Positions 49,689 to 61,759 of a DNA stretch of 64,000 nucleotides are shown here, in pieces. The notes beneath the pieces are model-generated. The model saw only the letters and a list, made by a program, of their open reading frames with translations, was not told the DNA's origin and did not search any database. Within the stretch, counting starts at the first letter, position 1, and each line of letters opens with the position of its first letter. This stretch comes from Limnohabitans sp. INBF002 (lineage in GTDB: Bacteria; Pseudomonadota; Gammaproteobacteria; Burkholderiales; Burkholderiaceae_C), in the NCBI RefSeq assembly GCF_027924905.1, contig NZ_AP027055.1:1054001-1118000 (forward strand), in the 5' to 3' direction. Both the position numbers and the translations under genes were made by a program.

Positions 49689-50651
49689 ATGCACCGTCGT
49701 CATTGTTTTGCGCTGTCTCTTTTTGCCATCGCTGGTTCAGCCTTTGCGCAAGGTTTTCCAAACAAGGCAATTCAATTGCAAGTGCCCTTCGCCCCGGGCG
49801 GTACCACGGACATCATTGCCCGCACCATTGCCGACCCTTTGGGTAAAGCGCTTGGCCAAACCGTGGTGGTGGTCAACAAAGCCGGTGGGGGTGGCGTGGT
49901 CGGTGCGAATGAAACCGCCAAAGCGGCACCAGACGGTTATTCGCTGGGCATGGCCACCGTGTCCACAACCGCGGCCAATCCCGCCATCAACGCCAAGATC
50001 CCCTACAACCCGCTCACAGATTTTTCGCCCATCATCAACGTGGCGGCAACGCCCAACATCATTGCGGTGCATCCAAGCTTCCCGGCCACAGATTACAAAG
50101 GTTTTGTGGCCGAGGTGAAACGTTCGCCTGGCAAGTATTCGTATTCATCTTCAGGCACAGGCGGTATTGGCCACTTGCAGATGGAGCTGTACAAAAACTT
50201 GAGCAGCATATTTGTGACGCACATCCCTTATCGGGGTGCAGGCCCTGCTTTGAACGACACAGTGGCCGGTCAAGTGCCGATGATTTTTGATAACTTGCCA
50301 TCGGCTTTGCCCTTCATCAAAGACAACCGCTTGGTACCCATCGTGGTGGCCGCACCGCAACGTTTGGCCGTGTTGCCCAATGTGCCTACGTTCAAAGAGG
50401 TCGGTCTAGAGCCGGTGAACCGCATGGCTTTTTATGGCATCTATGGCCCCAAAGGAATGCCCAAAGACGTTGTGGACAAAATCAACGCAGGGGTGCGTAA
50501 AGCGTTGGAAGATCCTGCCGTACGCAAGCGCATTGAAGATACAGGCTCACTCATCGTGGCCAATACGCCAGAGCAATTTGCCGCACAAATCAAAGCTGAG
50601 TATGAGGTTTACAAACGTGTGGTGGTCGAACAAAAACTCACCTTGGATTGA
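49689..50651 (+). CDS. Bug/TctC-family periplasmic solute-binding receptor
   Basis: A 320-residue tripartite-tricarboxylate-type receptor. The N-terminus has a signal peptide ([20 protein letters not shown], cleavage before QGFPN) and then [20 protein letters not shown], the hallmark ligand-loop motif of the very large Bug family of Burkholderiales. [38 protein letters not shown] and [18 protein letters not shown] are also typical. Ligands are usually small carboxylates, but the specific one cannot be told, and no TctA/TctB membrane genes are adjacent. AGGAG lies 8 nt before the ATG. Its stop overlaps the xerD start by 4 bp, an unexpected pairing. Confidence 0.92.
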   Translation: MHRRHCFALSLFAIAGSAFAQGFPNKAIQLQVPFAPGGTTDIIARTIADPLGKALGQTVVVVNKAGGGGVVGANETAKAAPDGYSLGMATVSTTAANPAINAKIPYNPLTDFSPIINVAATPNIIAVHPSFPATDYKGFVAEVKRSPGKYSYSSSGTGGIGHLQMELYKNLSSIFVTHIPYRGAGPALNDTVAGQVPMIFDNLPSALPFIKDNRLVPIVVAAPQRLAVLPNVPTFKEVGLEPVNRMAFYGIYGPKGMPKDVVDKINAGVRKALEDPAVRKRIEDTGSLIVANTPEQFAAQIKAEYEVYKRVVVEQKLTLD

Positions 50652-51574
50652 GCGCATTGATTGCCATCGAGGCGTCTGCACCAGACGCCAACATTGACAT
50701 CTTCATTGATGCGCTCTGGTTAGAGCATGGTTTGGCGGCCAACAGCTTGGCCGCCTACCGTCGCGACTTGAATTTGTTGTCTGTCTGGCTTCAAGCCCAA
50801 GGTACGCATTTGTTGAATGCGCAAGAGTCAGACTTGCAGCAGTACTTTGCGCACCGCCACGCCGAGACCAAGGCCACCAGCGCCAACCGTCGTTTGACGG
50901 TGTTTAAGCGCTTTTACCGCTGGGCTTTGCGAGAGCGTATGTTGGTGGCCGATCCAACGCTCAAATTGCTCACAGCCAAACAGCCCGTGCGTGCGCCCAA
51001 AAGCTTGACTGAGGCGCAAGTGGAAAGCTTGCTCAACGCACCTGATGTGTCTACCGGTTTGGGCATGCGTGACCGCGCCATGTTGGAGTTGATTTACGCC
51101 AGTGGCTTGCGCGTGAGCGAGTTGGTGGATCTCAAAACTTTGCATGTGAGTCTGAACGATGGCGTGCTGCGCATCATGGGCAAGGGCAGCAAAGAACGCT
51201 TGGTACCGTTTGGTGAAGTGGCCCGCGATTGGCTGCAACGTTATTTGAGCGAAGCGCGTCCCGCGTTGTTAGCAGGCCACCAAACCGAAGCTTTGTTTGT
51301 GACGGTACGCGGCAAAAACGCAGGCGAGGCCATGACCCGCGCCATGTTTTGGCAGCTCATCAAGCGCTACGCTTTACAAGCGCAAATCCGCATGCCGATT
51401 TCACCGCACACCTTGCGCCATGCGTTTGCCACGCATTTGCTCAACCACGGTGCTGATTTACGTGCGGTGCAAATGTTGCTCGGCCATGCCGATATTTCCA
51501 CCACCACCATTTACACGCACATCGCACGTGAACGTTTGAAGAGCTTGCATGGTGCGCACCATCCGCGTGGTTGA
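50648..51574 (+). CDS. xerD: XerD, site-specific tyrosine recombinase
   Basis: XerD works with XerC at dif to resolve chromosome dimers under FtsK control. The 308-residue protein has the N-terminal core-binding domain ([21 protein letters not shown], shown in part as [26 protein letters not shown]) and the catalytic domain with [12 protein letters not shown] (Arg), [12 protein letters not shown] (Lys), [15 protein letters not shown] (His/Arg) and [17 protein letters not shown] (His and nucleophile Tyr). The start is a TTG overlapping the stop of the receptor gene (TTGA). It looks like the chromosomal housekeeping recombinase, not an integrase: there is no att site or phage gene nearby. Confidence 0.95.
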   Translation: MSALIAIEASAPDANIDIFIDALWLEHGLAANSLAAYRRDLNLLSVWLQAQGTHLLNAQESDLQQYFAHRHAETKATSANRRLTVFKRFYRWALRERMLVADPTLKLLTAKQPVRAPKSLTEAQVESLLNAPDVSTGLGMRDRAMLELIYASGLRVSELVDLKTLHVSLNDGVLRIMGKGSKERLVPFGEVARDWLQRYLSEARPALLAGHQTEALFVTVRGKNAGEAMTRAMFWQLIKRYALQAQIRMPISPHTLRHAFATHLLNHGADLRAVQMLLGHADISTTTIYTHIARERLKSLHGAHHPRG

Positions 51575-51582
51575 CGGCGTAT

Positions 51583-52386
51583 TTATCCGCCTAACAAATA
51601 GTCCAGCTCAGCCTCTGTGAAGCCCGCACGTTGACGGGCTTCTGTGTTGAAAGGCGGGCGCAACTTGGGTGCTTCATAGCGTCTGGTTAACTCGCGGTAA
51701 TGCGCCACGGGGTCTAAACCGCGCTGTTCGCATAACCACCGGTACCAATGGTTGCCAATCGCGACATGACCCACTTCCTCTCGCAAGATGATGTCTAGTA
51801 AATCTGCTGTGCGTAGCGCATTGACCGTGTTGGCTTTGCGCAGTTTGGCTTGAATCAAGGGCGTTGCGTCTAGCCCGCGAGCCTCAAGAGTACGGGGCAC
51901 CAGCGCCATGCGGGCCAGCACGTCGTCCGCTGTTTTTTGACACATGTGCCACATGCCATCGTGGGCATCAAAGTCACCGTAGCGATGGCCCAGGCTTTGC
52001 AAGTGGGTGTGCAGCATTTCAAAGTGCTGCGACTCTTCATAAGCCACGCGCAGCCAGTCGGTGTAGTAGGGCTCGGGCATGTGAGGAAAGCGCCAAACCG
52101 CATCCAAGGCCAAGTTGATGGCGTTGAATTCGATGTGGCACACCGCATGCAGCAAAGCCGCCAAGCCTTCGGGGGTGAATGGTGTGCGCGTGGGCACATG
52201 TTTGGCTGGAATCAGGCGCGGCAGTGCCGGGCGACCGGGCAGCGTCTGGTGTGCTTCTTGGTGGAGCTGTTCATTGGGAGACAGCATGGCATCTTTTTGT
52301 GTCGCCCACAGCAGCTGAACCGCTTGAACTTTCTCAAGAGGGTCGCATATACACAGGGCAGTCAAGGCTAAACGGCGCAGGCTCAT
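51583..52386 (-). CDS. DUF455-family ferritin-like protein
   Basis: A 267-residue protein of the DUF455 family, which adopts a ferritin-like four-helix bundle. Helices carry the acidic and His residues expected for a metal site: AVCHIEFNAINLALDAVWRF, YEESQHFEMLHTHLQSLGH and ILREEVGHVAIGNHWYRWL (E..H pattern). Biochemical function is unknown. The start MSLRRLALTALCICDPLEK matches the family's usual N-terminus. It is unusual that AAGG lies directly against the ATG and that the best -10 would start transcription within a base or two of the ATG, so the mRNA may be leaderless. It diverges from the gamma-carbonic-anhydrase gene, with 41 bp between starts. Confidence 0.85.
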   Translation of the reverse strand: MSLRRLALTALCICDPLEKVQAVQLLWATQKDAMLSPNEQLHQEAHQTLPGRPALPRLIPAKHVPTRTPFTPEGLAALLHAVCHIEFNAINLALDAVWRFPHMPEPYYTDWLRVAYEESQHFEMLHTHLQSLGHRYGDFDAHDGMWHMCQKTADDVLARMALVPRTLEARGLDATPLIQAKLRKANTVNALRTADLLDIILREEVGHVAIGNHWYRWLCEQRGLDPVAHYRELTRRYEAPKLRPPFNTEARQRAGFTEAELDYLLGG

Positions 52387-52389
52387 CCT

Positions 52390-52399
52390 TACAATTGTA
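52390..52399. promoter_or_regulatory. Palindromic double -10, TACAATTGTA, for divergent promoters
   Basis: This 10-bp perfect palindrome reads TACAAT on both strands. On plus it would start transcription near 52403, ahead of the carbonic-anhydrase-like gene with its AGGAG site. On minus it would start near 52387, next to the DUF455 ATG at 52386. No clear -35 is seen on either side. Confidence 0.45.
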
Positions 52400-52427
52400 G
52401 AAAACCAAAATCACGCAGGAGACTTTC

Positions 52428-52952
52428 ATGGCTGTTTACCAACTCGATGTGCTCACCCCTCAAATTGCTGATTCGGTTTGGGTTGCTGACAACGCCCAAG
52501 TCATCGGCGATGTACAGATGGCCCCCGACAGCAGTGTCTGGTTCAGCAGTGTGGTGCGTGGTGACACGGCCACGATCCGAATTGGGGAAGGCACCAACAT
52601 CCAGGACGGCAGCGTGTTGCATGCGGATGTGGGCATGCCACTGACCCTTGGCAAGCATGTGACTGTGGGCCACATGGTTCAGCTGCACGGTTGCACGGTG
52701 GGTGATGAGTCGCTGATTGGGATTGGCGCCATCGTGCTCAACGGCGCGAAAATTGGAAAGAACTGCTTGGTGGGTGCGGGCTCGCTCGTGACCGAAGGCA
52801 AAGAGTTTCCAGATGGCTCCATGATTTTGGGCAGTCCAGCGAAGGTGGTGCGTCAGCTCACGCCTGAGCAAATTGAAGGGTTGCGCCGCAGTGCGCAGCA
52901 CTATGTGAATAACAAAAACCGCTTCAAAACGGGTTTAAAGAAAATTGCTTGA
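52428..52952 (+). CDS. Gamma-carbonic anhydrase-like hexapeptide-repeat protein
   Basis: A 174-residue left-handed beta-helix trimer of the gamma-carbonic anhydrase/PaaY/YrdA group. Hexapeptide repeats run from [20 protein letters not shown] through [20 protein letters not shown] and [20 protein letters not shown]. The three expected metal His are visible as [14 protein letters not shown] (two His). Homologues bind zinc or iron, but many lack measurable carbonic anhydrase activity, so catalysis is not assured. AGGAG lies 8 nt before the ATG. The stop overlaps the hslO start by one base, an operon seen in other Burkholderiales. Confidence 0.9.
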   Translation: MAVYQLDVLTPQIADSVWVADNAQVIGDVQMAPDSSVWFSSVVRGDTATIRIGEGTNIQDGSVLHADVGMPLTLGKHVTVGHMVQLHGCTVGDESLIGIGAIVLNGAKIGKNCLVGAGSLVTEGKEFPDGSMILGSPAKVVRQLTPEQIEGLRRSAQHYVNNKNRFKTGLKKIA

Positions 52953-53926
52953 TGTCTCAGTTGCATAAATTTTTGTTCGATGGTTTGCCCGTGCGTGGCA
53001 TGTTGGTGCAGCTCACCGATGTGTGGCAAGAGGTGATCAAGCGCCGTGCAGACAACGTCGAAACAGGGCCGTATGCCGAGCCCGTGCGTCACTTGTTGGG
53101 TGAGATGACAGCTGCGGCCGTGTTGATGCAATCGAACATCAAATTCAACGGAGCCTTGGTCATGCAAATTTTTGGCGATGGTCCGCTGAAGTTGGCGGTG
53201 GTCGAAGTCAACCCGAACTTGAGCCTGCGCGCCACGGCCAAAGTGGTGGGTGAGTTGGGCGATGCCAGCACCTTGCCTGAGATGGTGAACGTCAACAACG
53301 AAGGCCGCTGTGCCATCACCTTAGACCCGCTCAACAAAATGCCAGGTCAACAGCCTTACCAAGGCGTGGTGCCGTTGTTTGACGACCATCGCAAGAAGTT
53401 GGATAAATTCAGCGACGTGCTGCAGCACTACATGCTGCAAAGCGAGCAGCTCGACACCACCTTGGTGTTGGCTGCGAATGACACCACCGCCGCGGGTTTG
53501 TTGATCCAGCGCTTGCCCATCAAAGGCGAAGGTAACTTGGCCGCGAAGGCGAGCATGGAAGACGAAGACGAAATTGGTCGCAACGAAGACTACAACCGCA
53601 TCTCCATCTTGGCCTCCAGCTTGACCGCTGATGAGTTGCTGAACTTGGATGCTGAAACCATTTTGCGTCGCCTGTTCTGGGAAGAAAAGCTCGTGCGATT
53701 CGAGCCCCTCACGCCCAGCTTTGCCTGCTCGTGCAGTCGCGAACGTGTGAGCAACATGATTCGCAGCTTGGGCACCGAAGAAGTCGAAAGCATCTTGGCT
53801 GAACGCGGCGAGGTGGAAGTGGGCTGCGATTTTTGCGGTCAGCAATACCGCTACGACGCGGTAGATGCAGCGCATATTTTTACGGGCCTTGACATTCAGC
53901 CGCCCAGCCCCTCATCGCTGCAATAA
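52952..53926 (+). CDS. hslO: HslO (Hsp33), redox-regulated chaperone
   Basis: Hsp33 is a holdase chaperone switched on when oxidants and heat oxidise its zinc-bound cysteines. The 324-residue protein begins [18 protein letters not shown] and has the conserved middle domain (VMQIFGDGPLKLAVVEVN, QPYQGVVPLF) and the C-terminal zinc switch: CSCSRERV near residues 259-261 and CDFCGQQYRY near 291-294, the CxC and CxxC pair. The ATG at 52952 overlaps the upstream stop (TGATG). Expected location is the cytosol. Confidence 0.97.
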   Translation: MSQLHKFLFDGLPVRGMLVQLTDVWQEVIKRRADNVETGPYAEPVRHLLGEMTAAAVLMQSNIKFNGALVMQIFGDGPLKLAVVEVNPNLSLRATAKVVGELGDASTLPEMVNVNNEGRCAITLDPLNKMPGQQPYQGVVPLFDDHRKKLDKFSDVLQHYMLQSEQLDTTLVLAANDTTAAGLLIQRLPIKGEGNLAAKASMEDEDEIGRNEDYNRISILASSLTADELLNLDAETILRRLFWEEKLVRFEPLTPSFACSCSRERVSNMIRSLGTEEVESILAERGEVEVGCDFCGQQYRYDAVDAAHIFTGLDIQPPSPSSLQ

Positions 53927-53927
53927 A

Positions 53928-53958
53928 GCCCTGTTCAGGGCGTGAGCAAGCCCCTGAA
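53928..53958 (-). terminator. Hairpins at the hslO / nicotinamide riboside kinase 3' junction
   Basis: Two alternative stems overlap here: GCCCT/AGGGC at 53928-53941 and GTTCAGGG/CCCTGAAC around 53933-53959. On the minus strand the first is followed by TTTATT. They span the kinase stop codon, so a terminator role is tentative. Confidence 0.35.
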
Positions 53959-54570
53959 CAAGCGGTGTTCGCAGTCACCGTCGCCACAGGTTTCGCAGGG
54001 GCCGCGCCAACGTGTAGGCGGCTCGGGGCGTTCCAACTGTTTGGCCCATTGCGGTGCTTGGCGACCAATGCAAAACAAGGCATTTTCTAAACGTTGCTCG
54101 CCTGTGCCGTACACCACCTGATAGGGCAAATTGCCTTGTGCCAGCAAGTGTCTGATTTTTTGGTCCACGGGTTCGCGCACATGCGCACCCACGCGTTGCA
54201 GTCCATCGCTGACCCACGCCAGATCTAGCCCTGTGAGCAAGGTGATATCAAACACAGCTTGGTGTTGCAACGCGAGTGCATCAAGGCTGTGGTCGTTGAA
54301 AATCATTTGGCTGTACACCGCGGTCATGAGTGGCGTGGTATCTGCAATCACCACCGCATGCGCAGGCGCTGCCAGTACGTGGGCCATTTGCGTTTCAGCG
54401 ATGTGCTGTTGTTCTTCAAACTCAGGTGTGCGGTTGTGGGTGTCGCACCATTCACGCAGGTATTCGTCTACGCGATGCACAGTTAAACCAGCGGCACGCA
54501 AGTGTGTGGTCAATGCCAAGGCCAGTTGCGACTTGCCTGTGCTTTCTGCGCCGAGCAACGCAATCTTCAT
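53935..54570 (-). CDS. NadR-type ribosylnicotinamide kinase (stand-alone)
   Basis: A 211-residue P-loop kinase resembling the C-terminal kinase domain of NadR, which phosphorylates nicotinamide riboside to NMN. It opens KIALLGAESTGKSQLALAL (Walker A GAESTGKS, residues 7-14), then VDEYLREWCDTHNRTPEFEE (short form DEYLREWCD), VIADTTPLMTAVYSQM and WVSDGLQRVG, all in the NadR kinase pattern. It lacks the NMN adenylyltransferase and HTH domains of full NadR. The start at 54570 overlaps the pnuC stop (ATGA), so transporter and kinase are translated together. Odd point: the last 25 residues add a Cys-rich tail, CETCGDGDCEH (Cys 192, 195, 200), not part of the kinase fold as I know it. Confidence 0.85.
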   Translation of the reverse strand: MKIALLGAESTGKSQLALALTTHLRAAGLTVHRVDEYLREWCDTHNRTPEFEEQQHIAETQMAHVLAAPAHAVVIADTTPLMTAVYSQMIFNDHSLDALALQHQAVFDITLLTGLDLAWVSDGLQRVGAHVREPVDQKIRHLLAQGNLPYQVVYGTGEQRLENALFCIGRQAPQWAKQLERPEPPTRWRGPCETCGDGDCEHRLFRGLLTP

Positions 54571-55178
54571 GCGGGGTCTGCCTTGGTCCGCGAGGCCCAG
54601 GTGCGCCATCCCACCGCGCTCAAGGCGATGAACACCACATAGAGCAGGGTGGTGAGCCACAAGGCTTTCCATGCAAACAGCCCTGCGGCCACGATATTGA
54701 CGATGATCCAAACGGCCCAGTTTTCCAAGCGCTTGTGCGCCAGCAAATACTGGCCGACCAAACTGAAGGCGGTGGGGAACGCATCCCACCAAGGTACATC
54801 GGTGTCGGTGAAGTTCAGCAGCACGCCACCTGTGGCGAGCCAAAGCAGGGTGCCCATCCAGACCAATGTGACGCGTTGACGTGAGGGCATGCGCGTGATG
54901 GGCAAGGGCTCGCCGTCCACGCCACGCAACCAGACCGACCAGCCCCACATGGCCAGCACCGCAAAAAACACTTGCAGCAACGCGTCGCCATACAAGCGCT
55001 GGGTCCAAAACAAAAAGAAATACAGGACCGAGCTGATGGCTGCCAAGGGCCAGCCCCAATGCAGCTCGACGATGTTGCACAGAATCATCGCGAAAGCCAG
55101 CAGCACAGCGATGAGTTCAAGCCAAGAAGTGTCGAGGCCCCAAAGGCTGAATGCGGTGGAGAAAAGGAATTCGGTCAC
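54567..55178 (-). CDS. pnuC: PnuC, nicotinamide riboside transporter
   Basis: PnuC lets nicotinamide riboside across the inner membrane by facilitated diffusion; phosphorylation traps it. The 203-residue protein has about seven hydrophobic segments. Family motifs are LELIAVLLAFAMILCNIVEL, WGWPLAAISSVLYFFLFW, RLYGDALLQVFFAVLAMWGW and the late FSLVGQYLLAHKRLENWAVW. The conserved W and Q/N residues line the substrate path in known PnuC structures. It overlaps both ftsB upstream and the NadR-type kinase downstream by 4 bp. This suggests a two-gene salvage unit that has joined the eno-ftsB transcript. Confidence 0.93.
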   Translation of the reverse strand: MTEFLFSTAFSLWGLDTSWLELIAVLLAFAMILCNIVELHWGWPLAAISSVLYFFLFWTQRLYGDALLQVFFAVLAMWGWSVWLRGVDGEPLPITRMPSRQRVTLVWMGTLLWLATGGVLLNFTDTDVPWWDAFPTAFSLVGQYLLAHKRLENWAVWIIVNIVAAGLFAWKALWLTTLLYVVFIALSAVGWRTWASRTKADPA

Positions 55179-55447
55179 TTCGCAATTTGCACGAAGACTT
55201 CGTTGGGTTTGACCATGCCAATTTCCGAGCGTGCGCGCTCTTCGACCATTTCCAGACCGTCTTTGAGGTCGTGGAGTTCGGCGCCGAGCCGGTCATTGGC
55301 CAACTGCGCTGCAACGTTTTGTTGCTTTTGGTCTTTCAAGGTCTGACGTAGACGCATCACGTCAGGGATGCTGCCGCGACCAAACCACAGCTGGCCCTGC
55401 AGCACAAGCAGCAGGGCAATCAGCACAAGGTGGAGTGGACGCAGCAT
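55175..55447 (-). CDS. ftsB: FtsB, cell-division protein
   Basis: FtsB forms the FtsQBL complex that activates septal peptidoglycan synthesis. The roughly 90-residue bitopic protein has a single N-terminal membrane segment (LHLVLIALLLVLQGQLWFG), the GRGSIPDVMRLRQTL neck, a coiled coil (QQNVAAQLANDRLGAELHDL) and the conserved ERARSEIGMVKPNEVFV end. The ATG at 55447 is used; a GTG directly before it (55450) would add one residue. It lies 9 bp after eno, its universal neighbour, and overlaps pnuC by 4 bp. Confidence 0.95.
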   Translation of the reverse strand: MLRPLHLVLIALLLVLQGQLWFGRGSIPDVMRLRQTLKDQKQQNVAAQLANDRLGAELHDLKDGLEMVEERARSEIGMVKPNEVFVQIAK

Positions 55448-55456
55448 CACCAGCGA

Positions 55457-56755
<1,299 letters not shown>

Positions 56756-56794
56756 TCAAGTTTTAAAAATCGTTTCAGGTTGTGTGCGGTGCAC

Positions 56795-57652
56795 TCAAGC
56801 CTCAAAGTTGTTTTCTAAGAAGGGGTGTTTTTTGGTCACGGCATCGAGCTCGACCAAGGTTTCTAGCAAGGCTTTCATCTTGCTCAAGGGCACGGCATTC
56901 GGGCCATCAGACCAAGCCTCTGAGGGGCAAGGGTGGGTTTCCATGAACAGGCCAGCCACGCCAGCGGCCACGCCTGCACGGGCCAACACAGGCACCATCT
57001 CACGAGCGCCGCCACTGACCGTGCCTTGACCGCCGGGCTTTTGCACAGAGTGGGTCACGTCAAACACCACAGGGGCGCCAGACTTGCGCATCTCAGCCAA
57101 GCTGGTCATGTCGGCCACGAGGTTGTTGTAGCCAAAGCTCACGCCGCGTTCGCAGGCCAAGAAGTTGTCTTCGGGCAGGCCCGCTTCGCGTGCGGCGTCA
57201 CGGGCTTTGTCGATGACGTTTTTCATGTCCCAAGGGGCCAAGAACTGGCCCTTCTTGATGTTCACAGGCTTGCCCGATTGCGCCACAGCACGGATGAAGT
57301 CGGTTTGGCGGCACAGGAAGGCTGGGGTTTGCAACACGTCGACCATGCTGGCCACGGTTTTGACTTGCGATTCGTCATGCACATCGGTGAGGATGGGCAG
57401 GTGCAGTTGGCGACGCACTTCGTCAAGAATCTTCAAACCTGCGTCCATGCCCACGCCGCGCTTGGTGCTGCCGGACGAGCGGTTGGCTTTGTCGAACGAA
57501 CCTTTGTAGATCAAAGGAATGCCCAAGCCAGAGCAGATTTCTTTGAGTTGACCTGCGACCTCAATGGACATTTCCAAGCCTTCGATCGAGCAGGTGCCTG
57601 CGATCAAAAAGAAAGGTTGGTTGAGGCCAACGTCGAATCCGCAAAGTTTCAT
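56795..57652 (-). CDS. kdsA: KdsA, KDO-8-phosphate synthase
   Basis: KdsA condenses PEP with arabinose-5-phosphate to KDO-8-P for the inner core of lipopolysaccharide. The 285-residue TIM barrel shows [53 protein letters not shown] (metal Asp/His), [29 protein letters not shown] and [13 protein letters not shown]. The Cys-Glu in CERG is the metal-site type seen in metal-dependent or related enzymes and cannot alone settle metal use. It lies between pyrG and eno. Confidence 0.97.
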   Translation of the reverse strand: MKLCGFDVGLNQPFFLIAGTCSIEGLEMSIEVAGQLKEICSGLGIPLIYKGSFDKANRSSGSTKRGVGMDAGLKILDEVRRQLHLPILTDVHDESQVKTVASMVDVLQTPAFLCRQTDFIRAVAQSGKPVNIKKGQFLAPWDMKNVIDKARDAAREAGLPEDNFLACERGVSFGYNNLVADMTSLAEMRKSGAPVVFDVTHSVQKPGGQGTVSGGAREMVPVLARAGVAAGVAGLFMETHPCPSEAWSDGPNAVPLSKMKALLETLVELDAVTKKHPFLENNFEA

Positions 57653-57676
57653 GGCTTGTCCCGTTTCTAAAGAGGT

Positions 57677-60610
<2,934 letters not shown>

Positions 60611-60689
60611 TTTCGCCAAACGACCCAAACAAACGCCGCAAAGACTTCTCTTTAAATTTTCAACATCTATCCATTTCATCTGATTAAAA

Positions 60690-61139
60690 ATGAAACTCGA
60701 CGTCAAAATTCTCGATCCCCGCATGGCCGACCAACTGCCGCAATACGCCACGCCTGGTAGCGCTGGCTTGGACTTGCGTGCATGTTTGGATGCGCCCATC
60801 ACGCTAGAGCCCAACGCTTGGCAATTGGTGCCCACGGGCATCGCCATCCACTTGGCCGACCCAGCCTACGCCGCGCTCATCTTGCCGCGCTCAGGCCTGG
60901 GTCATAAGCACGGCATCGTGTTGGGCAACCTCGTGGGTTTGATTGACAGCGATTACCAAGGGCAGCTGATGGTCAGCGCTTGGAACCGCAGCGATGTGGC
61001 GTTCACCTTGGAGCCTATGGAGCGTTTGGCCCAGTTGGTCATCGTGCCTGTGGTGCAAGCCCAGTTCAATGTGGTGAACGAATTTGCTGGGCCGACCGAG
61101 CGCGGTGAGGGCGGTTACGGCTCGACCGGTAAGAAGTAA
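60690..61139 (+). CDS. dut: Dut, dUTP diphosphatase
   Basis: Dut hydrolyses dUTP to dUMP, supplying dTMP synthesis and keeping uracil out of DNA. The 149-residue trimeric enzyme shows all five dUTPase motifs in order: [46 protein letters not shown] and [12 protein letters not shown]. The ATG at 60690 is preceded by an A/T-rich stretch without a clear Shine-Dalgarno. A strong palindromic terminator follows after 27 bp. It is paired with coaBC as in E. coli. Confidence 0.98.
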   Translation: MKLDVKILDPRMADQLPQYATPGSAGLDLRACLDAPITLEPNAWQLVPTGIAIHLADPAYAALILPRSGLGHKHGIVLGNLVGLIDSDYQGQLMVSAWNRSDVAFTLEPMERLAQLVIVPVVQAQFNVVNEFAGPTERGEGGYGSTGKK

Positions 61140-61166
61140 AACGCTTCACGCGCGAAGCTAAGACCC

Positions 61167-61200
61167 ATCAAAAAAGCAGCCCGCGGGCTGCTTTTTTGAT
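61167..61200. terminator. Bidirectional terminator (34-bp perfect palindrome) between dut and slyD
   Basis: The sequence from 61167 to 61200 is perfectly palindromic (ATCAAAAAAGCAGCCCG and its complement). It gives a GC stem flanked by A6 and T6, so it can stop transcripts of both convergent genes. Confidence 0.92.
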
Positions 61201-61215
61201 GTGCGGAGATAGATC

Positions 61216-61740
61216 TCAGTGCAGCAAATCGTTACCAGGCGCTTGAGCTTCAATCTTGAAAAAGCCTGTACCCAAAGTGCCGCGCTCTTGCTCTTCTTGC
61301 GTGGCTTCGCGCACCGATTGCACATCAAGGTGAATGCGAATCGCAATACCTGCCAGTGGGTGGTTGCCGTCTAACACCACATGTTCGGGGTAGAGCTCGG
61401 TCACGGTGTAGAGCAAGTCTTGCGGTGCGTCTGGGTTGCAGCCAGCAGGTAGCGCGTGGCCTTCGACGGTGTGGCCTTCTTCCAACTCTTTGGGAAAGCT
61501 TGAGCGCGCCTCTAAAAATACCAAGTTTTCGTCGTAGTCGCCAAAGGCTTCTTCGGGTTCGAGTTGCAAGTCGAGGTGGTCGCCCACGCTGTGGCCTTGC
61601 AGAGCCTCTTCAATCTTGGCCAGCAAGTCATCGCCGCCCACCAAAAATTCAACGGGGCTGTCCAATTCGTCCAGCACCTCGCCCAAAGTGTCTTTCAAGG
61701 TCCAAGTTAAGCCGACCACGCAGTGTTGAGTAATTTCCAT
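61216..61740 (-). CDS. slyD: SlyD-like FKBP-type peptidyl-prolyl isomerase
   Basis: A 174-residue prolyl isomerase and chaperone. It begins MEITQHCVVGLTWTLKDTLG, with the FKBP part (VEFLVGGDDLLAKIEEALQG, HSVGDHLDLQLEPEEAFGDY) and an inserted IF chaperone domain (FPKELEEGHTVEGHALP, VVLDGNHPLAGIAIRIHLDV). E. coli SlyD has a long His/Cys-rich metal-binding tail; this one ends PGNDLLH without it, so a nickel role is not expected. The start at 61740 is chosen by homology. It is separated from divergent roxA by only 19 bp and has no good ribosome site. Confidence 0.9.
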   Translation of the reverse strand: MEITQHCVVGLTWTLKDTLGEVLDELDSPVEFLVGGDDLLAKIEEALQGHSVGDHLDLQLEPEEAFGDYDENLVFLEARSSFPKELEEGHTVEGHALPAGCNPDAPQDLLYTVTELYPEHVVLDGNHPLAGIAIRIHLDVQSVREATQEEQERGTLGTGFFKIEAQAPGNDLLH

Positions 61741-61759
61741 AAGGCAAAATTGTCGCACG

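Noticed and set aside
50648-51574. xerD as an integrase of a mobile element
   Set aside because: Length, motifs and context match chromosomal XerD; no att repeats, tRNA target or phage genes are nearby.
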